Positions 25,354-33,818 of a stretch of 51,862 bases of DNA are shown in pieces; positions within the stretch are counted from its first letter, which is position 1, and the number at the start of each line of letters is the position of its first letter. A program made the translations under genes and the position numbers. The notes beneath the pieces are model-generated. The model searched no databases. It was not told the DNA's origin and saw only the letters and a list, made by a program, of their open reading frames with translations. This DNA comes from Betaproteobacteria bacterium (GTDB lineage: Bacteria > Pseudomonadota > Gammaproteobacteria > Burkholderiales > Rhodocyclaceae). The stretch spans positions 1 to 51,862 of the forward strand of contig WREP01000015.1 of assembly GCA_009779265.1 (NCBI GenBank), read 5' to 3'.

Positions 25354-27054
25354 TTACAGTTCTTCGGCGAGGATCATTTCGGTCAGGCCCTTGCCGGCGG
25401 CGACCATCGGGAAAACGTTGGCAGTCGGATCAATGATGAAATCCATGAATACCAGATCGTCCTTGTGCTCGGTAAAAGCCTTTCGCAGCGCCGGCTCGAC
25501 ATCCTCCGGCTTCTCGATGCGCATGCCGACATGGCCGTAGGCTTCGGCCAGCTTGACGAAATCGGGCAGCGAGGCGACGTAGGTGTGGGAATAGCGCTTG
25601 GAATAGAACATCTCCTGCCACTGGCGGACCATGCCCAGCATGCCGTTATTCAGGTTGATGATCTTGACCGGCAAGGCGAACTGCTTGCAGGTGGACATTT
25701 CCTGGATGCACATCTGGATCGAGCCTTCGCCGGTGACGCAGGCGACCGTCGCGCCGGGATTGGCGAACAGCGTACCCATGGCGAAAGGCAGGCCGACGCC
25801 CATGGTGCCGAGGCCACCGGAATTGATCCAGCGGCGCGGCTTGTCGAACTTGTAATACTGCGCGGCGAACATCTGGTGCTGGCCGACGTCGGAAGTGATA
25901 AAGGCGTCGCCGCCGGTCACTTCGTACAGCTTTTCGATGACGAACTGCGGCATGATGCGCTGATCCTGGCGATAGGTCAGCGATTTGCGGGCGCGCCAAG
26001 TTTCGATTTGCGTCCACCAGTCGGCCAGTTCCGGATCGGCCTTGAAACCGCCATCCAGCAGCTTGAGCATTTCGTCGAGCACATCGGCGACATTGCCGAC
26101 AATCGGCACATCGACCTTGACGCGCTTGGAAATGGACGAGGGGTCGATGTCGATATGGATGACGCGCCGCTTCTCGCTGGCGAAATGTTCGGGACTGCCG
26201 ATCACGCGGTCGTCGAAGCGGGCGCCGACGGCCAGGATAACATCGGCGTAATGCATCGCGTTATTGGCCTCGAAGGTGCCATGCATGCCGAGCATGCCGA
26301 CGAACTGGCGGTCGCTGGCCGGATAGCCGCCCAGCCCCATCAGCGTATTGGTGACCGGGAAGCCGAGCAGACGGGCGAGCCGGGTCAGCTTCTCGGCGGC
26401 ATTCGAGAGGATCACCCCGCCGCCGGTATAGATGATCGGCCGCTTGGCCTCCTGCAACACCTGCACGGCCCTCTTGATCTGGCCGAGATGGCCCTTGACC
26501 ACCGGGTTGTAGGAGCGCATCTGAATCGACTTCGGATAGTCGAACTCGATCATCTGGGCGGTCACGTCCTTGGGAATATCGACCACGACCGGGCCGGGCC
26601 GGCCGGTGGTGGCGATATGGAAGGCCTTTTTGATGGTGACGGCCAGATCCTTGACATCCTTGACCAGGAAATTGTGCTTGACGCAAGGCCGCGTGACGCC
26701 GACTGTATCGCACTCCTGGAAGGCATCCTGGCCGATGTAGTTGGTCGGCACCTGGCCGCAGAGCACGACCATCGGACTGGAATCCATGTAGGCGGTGGCG
26801 ATGCCAGTAATGGCGTTGGTCACGCCGGGGCCGGAAGTCACCAGCGCCACGCCGACCCGCTGCGACGAGCGCGAATAGGCGTCGGCGGCATGCACCGCGG
26901 CCTGCTCGTGGCGCACCAGAATATGCTTGATATCGCCCTGCTTGAACAAGGCGTCATAAATGTGCAAAACGGACCCGCCAGGGTAACCGAAAACACAATC
27001 GATCTTTTCTTCCTGCAGGCACCTGATTACAATTTCCGCACCGCTGATCATCAT
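25354..27054 (-). CDS. ilvI: Acetolactate synthase large (catalytic) subunit
   Basis: A 566-aa ThDP/FAD enzyme making acetolactate or acetohydroxybutyrate. CVFGYPGGSVLHIYDAL, RHEQAAVHAADAYSRSS (catalytic Glu), and the ThDP motif GEGSIQMCIQEMSTCKQFALPVKIINLNN (GDG variant GEG, then NN) are visible by their key residues. The start is MMISGAEIVIRCLQEE, at ATG 27054 or 27051; GGGA precedes them closely. In-frame ATGs at 27093 and 27108 run through a leader hairpin and are less likely. It heads the ilv operon and is divergent from the sigma-factor gene. Confidence 0.94.
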   Translation of the reverse strand: MMISGAEIVIRCLQEEKIDCVFGYPGGSVLHIYDALFKQGDIKHILVRHEQAAVHAADAYSRSSQRVGVALVTSGPGVTNAITGIATAYMDSSPMVVLCGQVPTNYIGQDAFQECDTVGVTRPCVKHNFLVKDVKDLAVTIKKAFHIATTGRPGPVVVDIPKDVTAQMIEFDYPKSIQMRSYNPVVKGHLGQIKRAVQVLQEAKRPIIYTGGGVILSNAAEKLTRLARLLGFPVTNTLMGLGGYPASDRQFVGMLGMHGTFEANNAMHYADVILAVGARFDDRVIGSPEHFASEKRRVIHIDIDPSSISKRVKVDVPIVGNVADVLDEMLKLLDGGFKADPELADWWTQIETWRARKSLTYRQDQRIMPQFVIEKLYEVTGGDAFITSDVGQHQMFAAQYYKFDKPRRWINSGGLGTMGVGLPFAMGTLFANPGATVACVTGEGSIQMCIQEMSTCKQFALPVKIINLNNGMLGMVRQWQEMFYSKRYSHTYVASLPDFVKLAEAYGHVGMRIEKPEDVEPALRKAFTEHKDDLVFMDFIIDPTANVFPMVAAGKGLTEMILAEEL

Positions 27055-27064
27055 TCCCGAATCC

Positions 27065-27118
27065 AAAAAACTGTTGCATAAAGGATGCAACATTAATCGA
27101 CCGCCCATTTTCGGTCAA
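27065..27118 (-). promoter_or_regulatory. ilv operon promoter and leader hairpin
   Basis: On the minus strand TTGACC (27118-27113), 17 bp, TAATGT (27095-27090) form a promoter. Overlapping its -10 is GTTGCAT (27091-27085) pairing with ATGCAAC (27079-27073), followed by AGTTTTTT. The hairpin has the form of a terminator just before the ilvI start. It could work as an attenuator only if transcription starts further upstream than this promoter predicts. Confidence 0.45.
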
Positions 27119-27171
27119 GATTTGCCGGGGCAGGCTCCGGCCTGTCCGGCCTTCTACTGGAAGAAACGCTC

Positions 27172-27726
27172 CTGGCTTCACCCCGACAACTTTCCGGCTT
27201 TCTCGAATCGGTCGAGCGGCGCGCCTTCAAGCAGGCCCTGTTCGCCGTCCGCGAGGAAGAAGATGCCCTTGACATCGCCCAGAATGCGATGCTGAAGCTG
27301 GCCGAGAAATACGGCGACCGGCCGGCGGAAGAGTTTCCCATGCTCTTTCAGCGCATCCTGCAAAACACCATCCGCGACTTCTACCGGCGCAGCCGGGTGC
27401 GCTCGCTGTGGACCACCCTGCTCTCGACCTTCTCCGCCGCCGACGACGAAGATCATGACCCGCTCGAAACGCTGCGCATCGACGACGGCCCGAAAACGCC
27501 GGAAAGCGCCTTGCTGCAAGCGCAAACCCTGAGCCTGATCGACGGCGAAATCGAAAAACTGCCGACCCGTCAACGCCAGGCCTTCCTCCTGCGTTACTGG
27601 GAAGAAATGAACGTTGCCGAAACCGCCGCCGTCATGGGCTGCTCAGAAGGCAGCGTCAAGACCCACTGCTCCCGCGCCACGCACGCGCTGGCCAGCGCGC
27701 TATCCGCCAAGGGCATCGAGCTATGA
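27172..27726 (+). CDS. RNA polymerase sigma factor (ECF-like), apparent CTG start
   Basis: A 184-aa sigma-70 family protein. Region 2 spans FLESVERRAFKQALFAVREE to ILQNTIRDFYRRSRVR, and region 4 is LPTRQRQAFLLRYWEEMNVAETAAVMGCSEGSVKTH (helix-turn-helix, key residues). The first in-frame ATG (27289) would remove half of region 2. The in-frame, homologous reading goes back to LASPRQLSGFLESVERRAF, where CTG 27172 lies 8 bp after GGAAG and stands where relatives have ATG. I therefore propose a CTG start. It overlaps the DUF3619 gene by 4 bp (ATGA). No anti-sigma gene of the usual type is seen; the small membrane protein that follows might play that role. Confidence 0.75.
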   Translation: MASPRQLSGFLESVERRAFKQALFAVREEEDALDIAQNAMLKLAEKYGDRPAEEFPMLFQRILQNTIRDFYRRSRVRSLWTTLLSTFSAADDEDHDPLETLRIDDGPKTPESALLQAQTLSLIDGEIEKLPTRQRQAFLLRYWEEMNVAETAAVMGCSEGSVKTHCSRATHALASALSAKGIEL

Positions 27727-28121
27727 ACGAACAACGCGCCGCCTCCCGTATCCGGCAAACGCTGAACCACGGACTGAACGACATGCCGCCGGCTGCCAAG
27801 CGTCGCCTGGAAGCGGCGCGCCATCTGGCGCTGGCGCGGCAGAAGCAGGAAGCGCCGCAACAGATGCTCGCCGCCGCCGGCGCCCGCATGCGCTGGCCGG
27901 CCCTTGCCAACGCCGGCATCGACCTCGCCCGCTTCCGGCCCATCCTGGCCACCATTGCCCTGCTCGCCGGCATGTGGCTGTCCTTTTATTGGCACAGCGT
28001 GCAATACGTCAATGAAATCAAAGCGCTCGACATGGCGCTGCTGGCCGACGACCTGCCGCCCGAAGCCTTTCTCGACCCCGAATTCCTCGAATGGCTACAA
28101 GACGATTCCTCGCCCCGTTGA
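27723..28121 (+). CDS. DUF3619 membrane protein
   Basis: A 132-aa protein, residues 1-75 charged and helical, one membrane helix (about 78-95, ILATIALLAGMWLSFYW), then an acidic tail ending PEAFLDPEFLEWLQDD. It matches DUF3619, always coded after this sigma factor in betaproteobacteria. The topology (cytoplasmic N-terminus, one helix) resembles anti-sigma factors, but that role is inference. It overlaps genes on both sides. Confidence 0.85.
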   Translation: MNEQRAASRIRQTLNHGLNDMPPAAKRRLEAARHLALARQKQEAPQQMLAAAGARMRWPALANAGIDLARFRPILATIALLAGMWLSFYWHSVQYVNEIKALDMALLADDLPPEAFLDPEFLEWLQDDSSPR

Positions 28122-28603
28122 TCCTCGGCCTGGCCCTGTCCGGCGGCGCCCTGGCCGAACCGCCGCCGACCGCCATCATCGGCACCCCGCCGCAACCCGA
28201 CTGGCTACAGTTGAGCCGCGCCCAGCAAGACATTCTGGCGCCGCTGGCCAATGACTGGGATGGGCTGGACAGCATCGCCCGCAAGCAATGGCTGGGCATC
28301 GCCGAACGCTACCCCGCCATGCCAGCCGCCAGACAGCAGCGGGTGCAGGCGCGGATGCACAAATGGGCCGCCATGACGCCCGATCAGCGCGCCCAGGCGC
28401 GCCAGTTCTACAAGAATTTCAAACAGTTGCCGGAAGAAAAGAAGCAAGAAATCAGGGAAAAATGGAAAACCTACCGCAACCTGCCCGCCGAAGAACGCCA
28501 ACGCCTGCGCGAAAAGCGGAGGGCGACACAGTCAGCCGAAACGACGAGCGACACAGCCCCGCCAGCGCCGGAAGCCGCCGCAACAACGGAGAGCCCGCGA
28601 TGA
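28091..28603 (+). CDS. DUF3106 periplasmic protein
   Basis: A 170-aa protein with a signal peptide (LAPLILGLALSGGALA). The mature part is rich in short W-x-x-(L/M)-x-P-x-x-R repeats: KWAAMTPDQRAQARQFY, KTYRNLPAEERQRLREK and QPDWLQLSRAQQ, characteristic of DUF3106. The tail is Ala/Thr/Pro-rich. It begins inside DUF3619 (31-bp overlap) and ends overlapping the RDD gene by 4 bp, so the four genes form a tight operon. Confidence 0.85.
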   Translation: MATRRFLAPLILGLALSGGALAEPPPTAIIGTPPQPDWLQLSRAQQDILAPLANDWDGLDSIARKQWLGIAERYPAMPAARQQRVQARMHKWAAMTPDQRAQARQFYKNFKQLPEEKKQEIREKWKTYRNLPAEERQRLREKRRATQSAETTSDTAPPAPEAAATTESPR

Positions 28604-29013
28604 GCCAACCGCTCGCCAACATCGGCCGCCGTCTGGCCAGCATGCTCTATGAAGCCCTGGTCGTCTTCGCCGTGCTGCTCATCGGCTTCTGGCTGCCGCA
28701 AACCCTGCTCGCCGCCAATGGCATCAGCTTTGGCCCGCGCCTCATGTGGCTGCATGTCCTCTTGCTGCTGATGCTCTATTTCGTCTGGTTCTGGCTGCAC
28801 GGCGGCCAGACCCTGCCGATGAAAACCTGGAAACTACGTCTGATCGACGCCAACGGCGGCCCGCCGCGCCCACTCCAGGCCGTATTACGCTATCTCGCCG
28901 CCTGGCCGGGCATCCTGCTCGGCGTCGGCATCCTCTGGGCGCTGTTCGATCCCGACCGCCAGTTCCTGCACGACCGCATCGCCGGCACCCGCATCGTCAA
29001 CCAGCCGTCCTGA
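28600..29013 (+). CDS. RDD family membrane protein
   Basis: A 137-aa protein with three membrane helices, opening NIGRRLASMLYEALVVFAVL, a diverged RDD motif. MKTWKLRLIDANGGPPRPLQA and the C-terminal DPDRQFLHDRIAGTRIV are diagnostic of the family. Function is unknown; some RDD proteins move ions or small solutes. ATGA overlap with DUF3106. Its TGA abuts the lptG stop on the other strand (TGATCA at 29011-29016). Confidence 0.88.
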   Translation: MSQPLANIGRRLASMLYEALVVFAVLLIGFWLPQTLLAANGISFGPRLMWLHVLLLLMLYFVWFWLHGGQTLPMKTWKLRLIDANGGPPRPLQAVLRYLAAWPGILLGVGILWALFDPDRQFLHDRIAGTRIVNQPS

Positions 29014-30099
29014 TCAACGCCGCTCGACCCACCACAGCATGCCGGCTGCCGCCAGCATGAAGAGGATGGACGGCGCCGTGGCGCTGGCCAGCGGCGGCCA
29101 GGCGTTGATGATGCCGAGATTGGAAAAGAGGCCGTTGAGCGCGTAGAACAGGATACCAAGCATGACACCGGCAAAAATCTTGAGGCTGACGCCGCCGACC
29201 CGGTTGTGCGAATAGCCGAAGGGCAAGGCCAGCGCCACCATGACCAGGGCGGTCAGCGGATAGATCAGCTTCTTCCAGATGGCGATTTCGTAGCGTTCGG
29301 TCTGCTGCCGGTTTTCCGTCAGATGGCGGGTGAAATTGACCAGTCCGAACAGGGTCATGCGTTCCGGCGCCACCATCAGCACCGACAGCAGGTCGGGCGT
29401 CACCGCCGAAGTCCAGCCCAGTTCCGGCAGCTGTTCGACGCGCGTCGAGTCCCCGAACAGCGAGGTGCGCGAAACATTACTCAAGCGCCAGACGTCGGCG
29501 CTTTTGTCGAAATGCGCTTCGTCGGCATTGGTCACCGACTCCAGGGCATTATCCGGGTCGAATTTGTAGATAAGCACCTGGTGCAGCGCCGAATCCGGCA
29601 TGACCATGCGGATATTGATGAAACTGCGCCCATCCTTGACCCACAGCCCCGACACGCCGCCCTGCCGGGCGATGGCGCCGCTCATCGCCTTGACTTTGAT
29701 TTCATTGCTGAGGCGCTCGGTATACGGCACCAGGGCTTCGCCGACGATGAAGGTGAGCAGGGCCAGTACGCCAGCGACACGAAACAGGGTCAGCAACAGG
29801 TCGCGGGTGGCGAGGCCCGAGGCGCGCAGAACGGTGATTTCCGAATGCCGGGCCAGGGTCGACAGGGCGTACAGTGCGCCGATCAGCGCCGCGATGGGTA
29901 TCAGTTCGTAAATCAGGCTGGGCAGGCTGAGCGCAACGGTGAGGATGGCGTAGCCGAGCGGATAGCTCTTGCCGACACTGCGCAGTTCGTTGATCAGGTC
30001 GAAAAAGCTGAACAGCGCGAGAAAGGCCAGCAGAACGAGAAAAACAGCGGCGAAGGTTTCGCGCATCACATAGCGCTGGTAAATCCTGCGGCGAAACAT
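29014..30099 (-). CDS. lptG: LPS export ABC transporter permease LptG
   Basis: A 361-aa inner-membrane permease. With LptF and LptB2 it extracts lipopolysaccharide and feeds LptC-LptA. It has three N-terminal membrane helices (FAAVFLVLLAFLALFSFFDL, LGYAILTVALSLPSLIYELI, then VAGVLALLTFIVGEAL), a periplasmic jellyroll of ~150 residues, and three C-terminal helices. LRASGLATRDLL is the coupling-helix region that contacts LptB. ATG 30099 follows GGAGGCGTGGCTG and overlaps the lptF stop by one base (TGATG). Confidence 0.94.
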   Translation of the reverse strand: MFRRRIYQRYVMRETFAAVFLVLLAFLALFSFFDLINELRSVGKSYPLGYAILTVALSLPSLIYELIPIAALIGALYALSTLARHSEITVLRASGLATRDLLLTLFRVAGVLALLTFIVGEALVPYTERLSNEIKVKAMSGAIARQGGVSGLWVKDGRSFINIRMVMPDSALHQVLIYKFDPDNALESVTNADEAHFDKSADVWRLSNVSRTSLFGDSTRVEQLPELGWTSAVTPDLLSVLMVAPERMTLFGLVNFTRHLTENRQQTERYEIAIWKKLIYPLTALVMVALALPFGYSHNRVGGVSLKIFAGVMLGILFYALNGLFSNLGIINAWPPLASATAPSILFMLAAAGMLWWVERR

Positions 30100-31181
30100 C
30101 AGCCACGCCTCCGGGAGAAGAAATTGCCAACGCTCATGCGCCGGAAAAACAAGAACAGGAGCGGCACCAGCATCAGCGCATGGACGACCCACAGGCCGAC
30201 CCAGAACGACAGGCGGCCCTGCGCCACCCAGGCCTGGCTGACCGACAGCAGATTGTTGTAAATGGCATAGATCAGAATGGCGATCAGAAAATTGGCCGAA
30301 CGTCCCGCCCGCGGATTGACGAAGCCGAGCGGTATCGCCAGTAGCGCCAGAACCAGCGCCGAAAGCGGCACACCGATGCGCCACACCAGTTCGCCACGCG
30401 CCTTGTCGCTGGTCTCGAACAGCAGGTCGGTGATCGGCATCGTCTTGGGCGAAGGGTCTACCGGCTGTGCCTCGCCGTCCTCGACGCGCACCTGATAAGT
30501 CTCGAATTCCATGACCCGAAATTCCGCCGTACCCGGTTCGACTTCGTAGCGGCGCCCGCTTTCCAGCACCACGAAGCGGTCGCCGTTTTCGGCGATGCGT
30601 TGATGGGCGGTGTCGGACATAACCACGCCGAGTTTGCCTTCCTGCATCGAGGCGACGAACACATTGCCCACCGCGCTGGCGTCGTCGGCCACGGCCTCGA
30701 CGAACAATATCCGCCGCCCCTCGCTGGCTTCCTGGAAGGTGCCGGGCGATATCTGCGAGAGTTCGCTGCGCGCCGACAGCTTCTGCTTGTATTCGTCGCG
30801 ATTCAGATTGGCCCACGGCGACAGGAACCAGGAAAGCAGAGCGACAGCGACGACGATGGGCAAGGCAAAACGCAGTACCGGGCGCATCCAGGCCGTCAGC
30901 GGCTGGCCGCTGGTGAACCAGATGACCATTTCCGAATCCCGGTAGGTGCGCGACAAACTGAGCAAAATGGCGACAAAAAGCGTCAGCGACAGCAAAACCG
31001 GCATGAAATTCAAAGCGGCGAAGCCGAGCAGCGAGGCCACCGCCTCCGGCGCGATGCGACCGCCGGCCGCCTCCTTGAGCAGGCGGATCAATTGCGTGGA
31101 AATCAGAATAGCCAGCAGCGCAACGCTGATGCCGGCGGCCGCCTGGGCGAATTCGCGCCGGGCGGCGCGCTCGAATATCAT
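30099..31181 (-). CDS. lptF: LPS export ABC transporter permease LptF
   Basis: A 360-aa partner of LptG with the same 3+3 helix plan and a periplasmic domain at about 130-260. Family features are IFERAARREFAQAAAGISVALLAI, SRTYRDSEMVIWFTSGQPL (coupling helix) and AIPLGFVNPRAGRSANFLIAILIYAIYNNLL (last helices, key residues). ATG 31181 begins MIFERA. First gene of lptFG, divergent from pepA with 71 bp between. Confidence 0.94.
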   Translation of the reverse strand: MIFERAARREFAQAAAGISVALLAILISTQLIRLLKEAAGGRIAPEAVASLLGFAALNFMPVLLSLTLFVAILLSLSRTYRDSEMVIWFTSGQPLTAWMRPVLRFALPIVVAVALLSWFLSPWANLNRDEYKQKLSARSELSQISPGTFQEASEGRRILFVEAVADDASAVGNVFVASMQEGKLGVVMSDTAHQRIAENGDRFVVLESGRRYEVEPGTAEFRVMEFETYQVRVEDGEAQPVDPSPKTMPITDLLFETSDKARGELVWRIGVPLSALVLALLAIPLGFVNPRAGRSANFLIAILIYAIYNNLLSVSQAWVAQGRLSFWVGLWVVHALMLVPLLFLFFRRMSVGNFFSRRRG

Positions 31182-31184
31182 GCT

Positions 31185-31214
31185 TTGACGAAACCGAAAA
31201 ATTGCGGGGATAAT
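31185..31214 (+). promoter_or_regulatory. pepA promoter
   Basis: TTGACG (31185-31190), 18 bp, GATAAT (31209-31214), 38 bp before the pepA GTG. Strong match on both elements. It lies in the 71-bp divergent region shared with lptF. Confidence 0.65.
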
Positions 31215-31252
31215 CGCGGCAAAACCGGCATTCCCCTGGACAGGAGCAATTT

Positions 31253-32749
31253 GTGGAATTTAGCATAAAAAGCGGCAGCCCGGAGAAGCAGCGCAGCGCC
31301 TGTGTCGTGGTCGGCGTCTTCGAATCGCGCCGCCTGACCCTGGCGGCGGAATTACTCGACAAGGCCGCCGGCGGCTACATCGGCGACATCGTCCGGCGCG
31401 GCGACATGGAAGGCAAAAGCGGCACCACCCTGCTGCTGCACAAGGTGCCCGGCACCCTGTGCGACCGTGTGCTGCTGGTCGGTCTGGGCAAGGAAAAGGA
31501 TTTCCGCGAAAAGGAATTCACTCAGGCCATCCGCGCCGCGATCAAGGCGCTGCACGAAACCGGCGCTCTCGACGCCTCCATTTTTCTCACCGAACTCGCC
31601 GTCAAGAAGCACGATATTGCCTGGCGTATCCGCCAGACCGTTATCGCCGCCCGCGACGCGACTTACCGTTTCGAGCAATTCAAGAGCAAAAAAGACGAAA
31701 ACCGCCGGTCACTGCGCCGCCTGACGCTCGGCGTCGAGCGCCGCAACGAGCTGGCCCAGGCCGAAGAGGCGCTGATCCAGGGCCAGGCCATCGCCGCCGG
31801 CATGGCTCTGGCAAAGGATCTCGGCAATCTGCCGGCGAATGTCTGCAATCCGGCCTATCTGGCCAGCCGGGCACAGGCCCTGGCCGACGAACTGGGCCTC
31901 GAGTGTGAAATCCTTGAGCGCGCCGATATGGAAAAACTCGGCATGAACGCCCTCCTGTCGGTCGCCAACGGCGCCCGACAGCCGCCGAAGTTGATCGTCC
32001 TCGGCTACCGCGGCGCCCGCATCAACGACAAGCCACTGGTGCTGATCGGCAAGGGCATCACCTTTGACAGCGGCGGCATTTCGCTCAAGCCGGGCGCCGA
32101 CATGGACGAAATGAAGTACGACATGTGCGGCGCCGCCAGCGTTCTCGGCGCCCTCGCTGCGGCGGCGCGGATGAAGCTGTCGCTCAATCTGAAAGCCATC
32201 ATTCCGGCCAGCGAGAACATGCCCGGCGGCAATGCCAGCCGCCCCGGCGACATCGTCACCTCGCTCTCCGGCCAGACCATCGAAATTCTCAACACCGACG
32301 CCGAGGGCCGTCTGCTCCTGTGCGACGCGCTGAGTTACGCGGAACGCTTCGACCCCGACACTGTCATCGACGTCGCCACCCTCACCGGCGCCTGCGCCGT
32401 CGCCCTGGGCGGCGTCGCCAGCGGCCTGTTCGCCAACCGCGACAACCTGGCGCGCGACCTCATCGCAGCCGGCGACGAGGCGCACGACCGCGTCTGGCAC
32501 CTGCCGCTGTGGGACGATTATCAGGAATTGCTGAAAAGCCCCTTCGCCGACATGGCCAATGTCGGCGGCCGCTGGGCCGGCGCCGTGACAGCCGCCTGCT
32601 TCCTCTCGCGCTTCGCCAAAAAGTTCGACTGGGCGCATCTCGACATCGCCGGCACGGCCTGGAAATCGGGCAAGGACAAGGGCGCCACCGGCCGGCCGGT
32701 GGCTCTGCTCGCCCATTACCTTCTGCAACGCGCGGGCAAACTCAATTGA
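31253..32749 (+). CDS. pepA: Leucyl aminopeptidase (M17)
   Basis: A 498-aa two-metal aminopeptidase, normally a cytosolic hexamer that releases N-terminal residues. The M17 signature [16 protein letters not shown] is present, as are the metal ligands in [16 protein letters not shown] and [12 protein letters not shown]. The start is GTG 31253 (AGGAG 7 bp upstream). In some proteobacteria PepA also binds DNA; nothing here tests that. The stop overlaps the holC start (TTGA). Confidence 0.96.
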   Translation: MEFSIKSGSPEKQRSACVVVGVFESRRLTLAAELLDKAAGGYIGDIVRRGDMEGKSGTTLLLHKVPGTLCDRVLLVGLGKEKDFREKEFTQAIRAAIKALHETGALDASIFLTELAVKKHDIAWRIRQTVIAARDATYRFEQFKSKKDENRRSLRRLTLGVERRNELAQAEEALIQGQAIAAGMALAKDLGNLPANVCNPAYLASRAQALADELGLECEILERADMEKLGMNALLSVANGARQPPKLIVLGYRGARINDKPLVLIGKGITFDSGGISLKPGADMDEMKYDMCGAASVLGALAAAARMKLSLNLKAIIPASENMPGGNASRPGDIVTSLSGQTIEILNTDAEGRLLLCDALSYAERFDPDTVIDVATLTGACAVALGGVASGLFANRDNLARDLIAAGDEAHDRVWHLPLWDDYQELLKSPFADMANVGGRWAGAVTAACFLSRFAKKFDWAHLDIAGTAWKSGKDKGATGRPVALLAHYLLQRAGKLN

Positions 32750-33171
32750 CCCAGGTCTTTTTCTACCACGGCGCTTCCGACCGGCTGGCCGCGGCCTGTG
32801 CCCTGATCGGCGGCGCCTGGGCCAAGCGCAAGGCGATGCTCATCTACGCCCCCGACGCACCGGTCGCCGACAGCCTCGACCGCCTGCTGTGGACGCAGGC
32901 GCAATTGAGCTTCATCCCGCACTGCCGCGCCGATTCGCCGCTGGCGGCGGAAACGCCGATCCTGATCGCCGACCGCGTAGACAACACAACGCAGCAGGAG
33001 CGACTGATGAATCTGGCGCGCGCCATCCCGCCCGGTTACGAGCGCTTCCAGAACCTGATCGAAGTCGTCGGCCGCGACGAGGACGACCGCCTGGCGGCGC
33101 GCGAGCGTGTCCGCCAGTACAAGGAACAGGGCTGCGAAGTGCGCTTTTTCGACCTTTCCGCACGCGACTGA
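32746..33171 (+). CDS. holC: DNA polymerase III subunit chi
   Basis: A 141-aa subunit that links the clamp loader to single-strand-binding protein. The frame reads [20 protein letters not shown] at the N-terminus, then [22 protein letters not shown] and [17 protein letters not shown], as in HolC. No ATG is available; the start is TTG 32746, sharing TTGA with the pepA stop, so translation is probably coupled. pepA-holC-valS is the conserved order in proteobacteria. Confidence 0.92.
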   Translation: MTQVFFYHGASDRLAAACALIGGAWAKRKAMLIYAPDAPVADSLDRLLWTQAQLSFIPHCRADSPLAAETPILIADRVDNTTQQERLMNLARAIPPGYERFQNLIEVVGRDEDDRLAARERVRQYKEQGCEVRFFDLSARD

Positions 33172-33189
33172 TTGCTCAGGCGGCCCATC

Positions 33190-33759
33190 ATGCCCAGCCC
33201 CATCCTCGCCCGCGCCGACGCCCTCATGCACCGCCAGCGCAAAAGCGCCGGCACCGACGAATTGCCGGTGCTGACCGACGCCGTCACCCCGGCGACAGCC
33301 GACGACGATATTCCCATACTGCTCGATGTCGCCGCCAGCGCGCCGCGCCAGCCGGCACAGCCCAAGCCGCCCGCGGCCCCAGCGCCGGAGCCGGCCAAGG
33401 CCGCCGGCCCGAAGCCCTTCCCCACGATCGACAGCAAATTTCTCGACGACGCCGCCCCGGCAGCGCCTGCGCCCGCGATAAATCCGCCCCCGGCGGCAAC
33501 GACGCCCGCTCAGCGCCACTCGCCCAGTCCATCCGCGCCAGCGGCAAGCCCGCTCCCGGCGGCGCCCGCGCCGAACCCGCCGGCCAAACCGTCCGCGCCA
33601 GCCGCTGCCGTGCTCGCCAAACTCGCGGCCAGCAGCCGCGAGGACATCGCCCGCGACATCGCCCACCGGGTCGAGCTGCGTCTGGTGGCCGAATTGCCGC
33701 GCCTGATCGCCGCCGCCGTGCGCGACTATCTCGCCGAACAGAACGCCGCGCCCCGCTGA
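33190..33759 (+). CDS. Ala/Pro-rich protein with repeated [12 protein letters not shown] motif
   Basis: A 189-aa protein of unknown function. The N-terminal part has two versions of one short motif, DELPVLTD (24-31 of this start) and DDIPILLD (about 40-47). A long low-complexity Ala/Pro linker (about 50-145) follows, then a helical C-terminus [33 protein letters not shown] (key part only). Similar proteins sit between holC and valS in related genomes, and the layout recalls Burkholderia DUF2486 proteins. AGGCGG lies 8 bp before ATG 33190. No signal or membrane segment. Confidence 0.7.
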   Translation: MPSPILARADALMHRQRKSAGTDELPVLTDAVTPATADDDIPILLDVAASAPRQPAQPKPPAAPAPEPAKAAGPKPFPTIDSKFLDDAAPAAPAPAINPPPAATTPAQRHSPSPSAPAASPLPAAPAPNPPAKPSAPAAAVLAKLAASSREDIARDIAHRVELRLVAELPRLIAAAVRDYLAEQNAAPR

Positions 33760-33818
33760 CCGGGCCGGGCCAGCGGCGCTCCGGTACAATGTCGGGTTTT
33801 CCCATTGCCGCCACGCCC

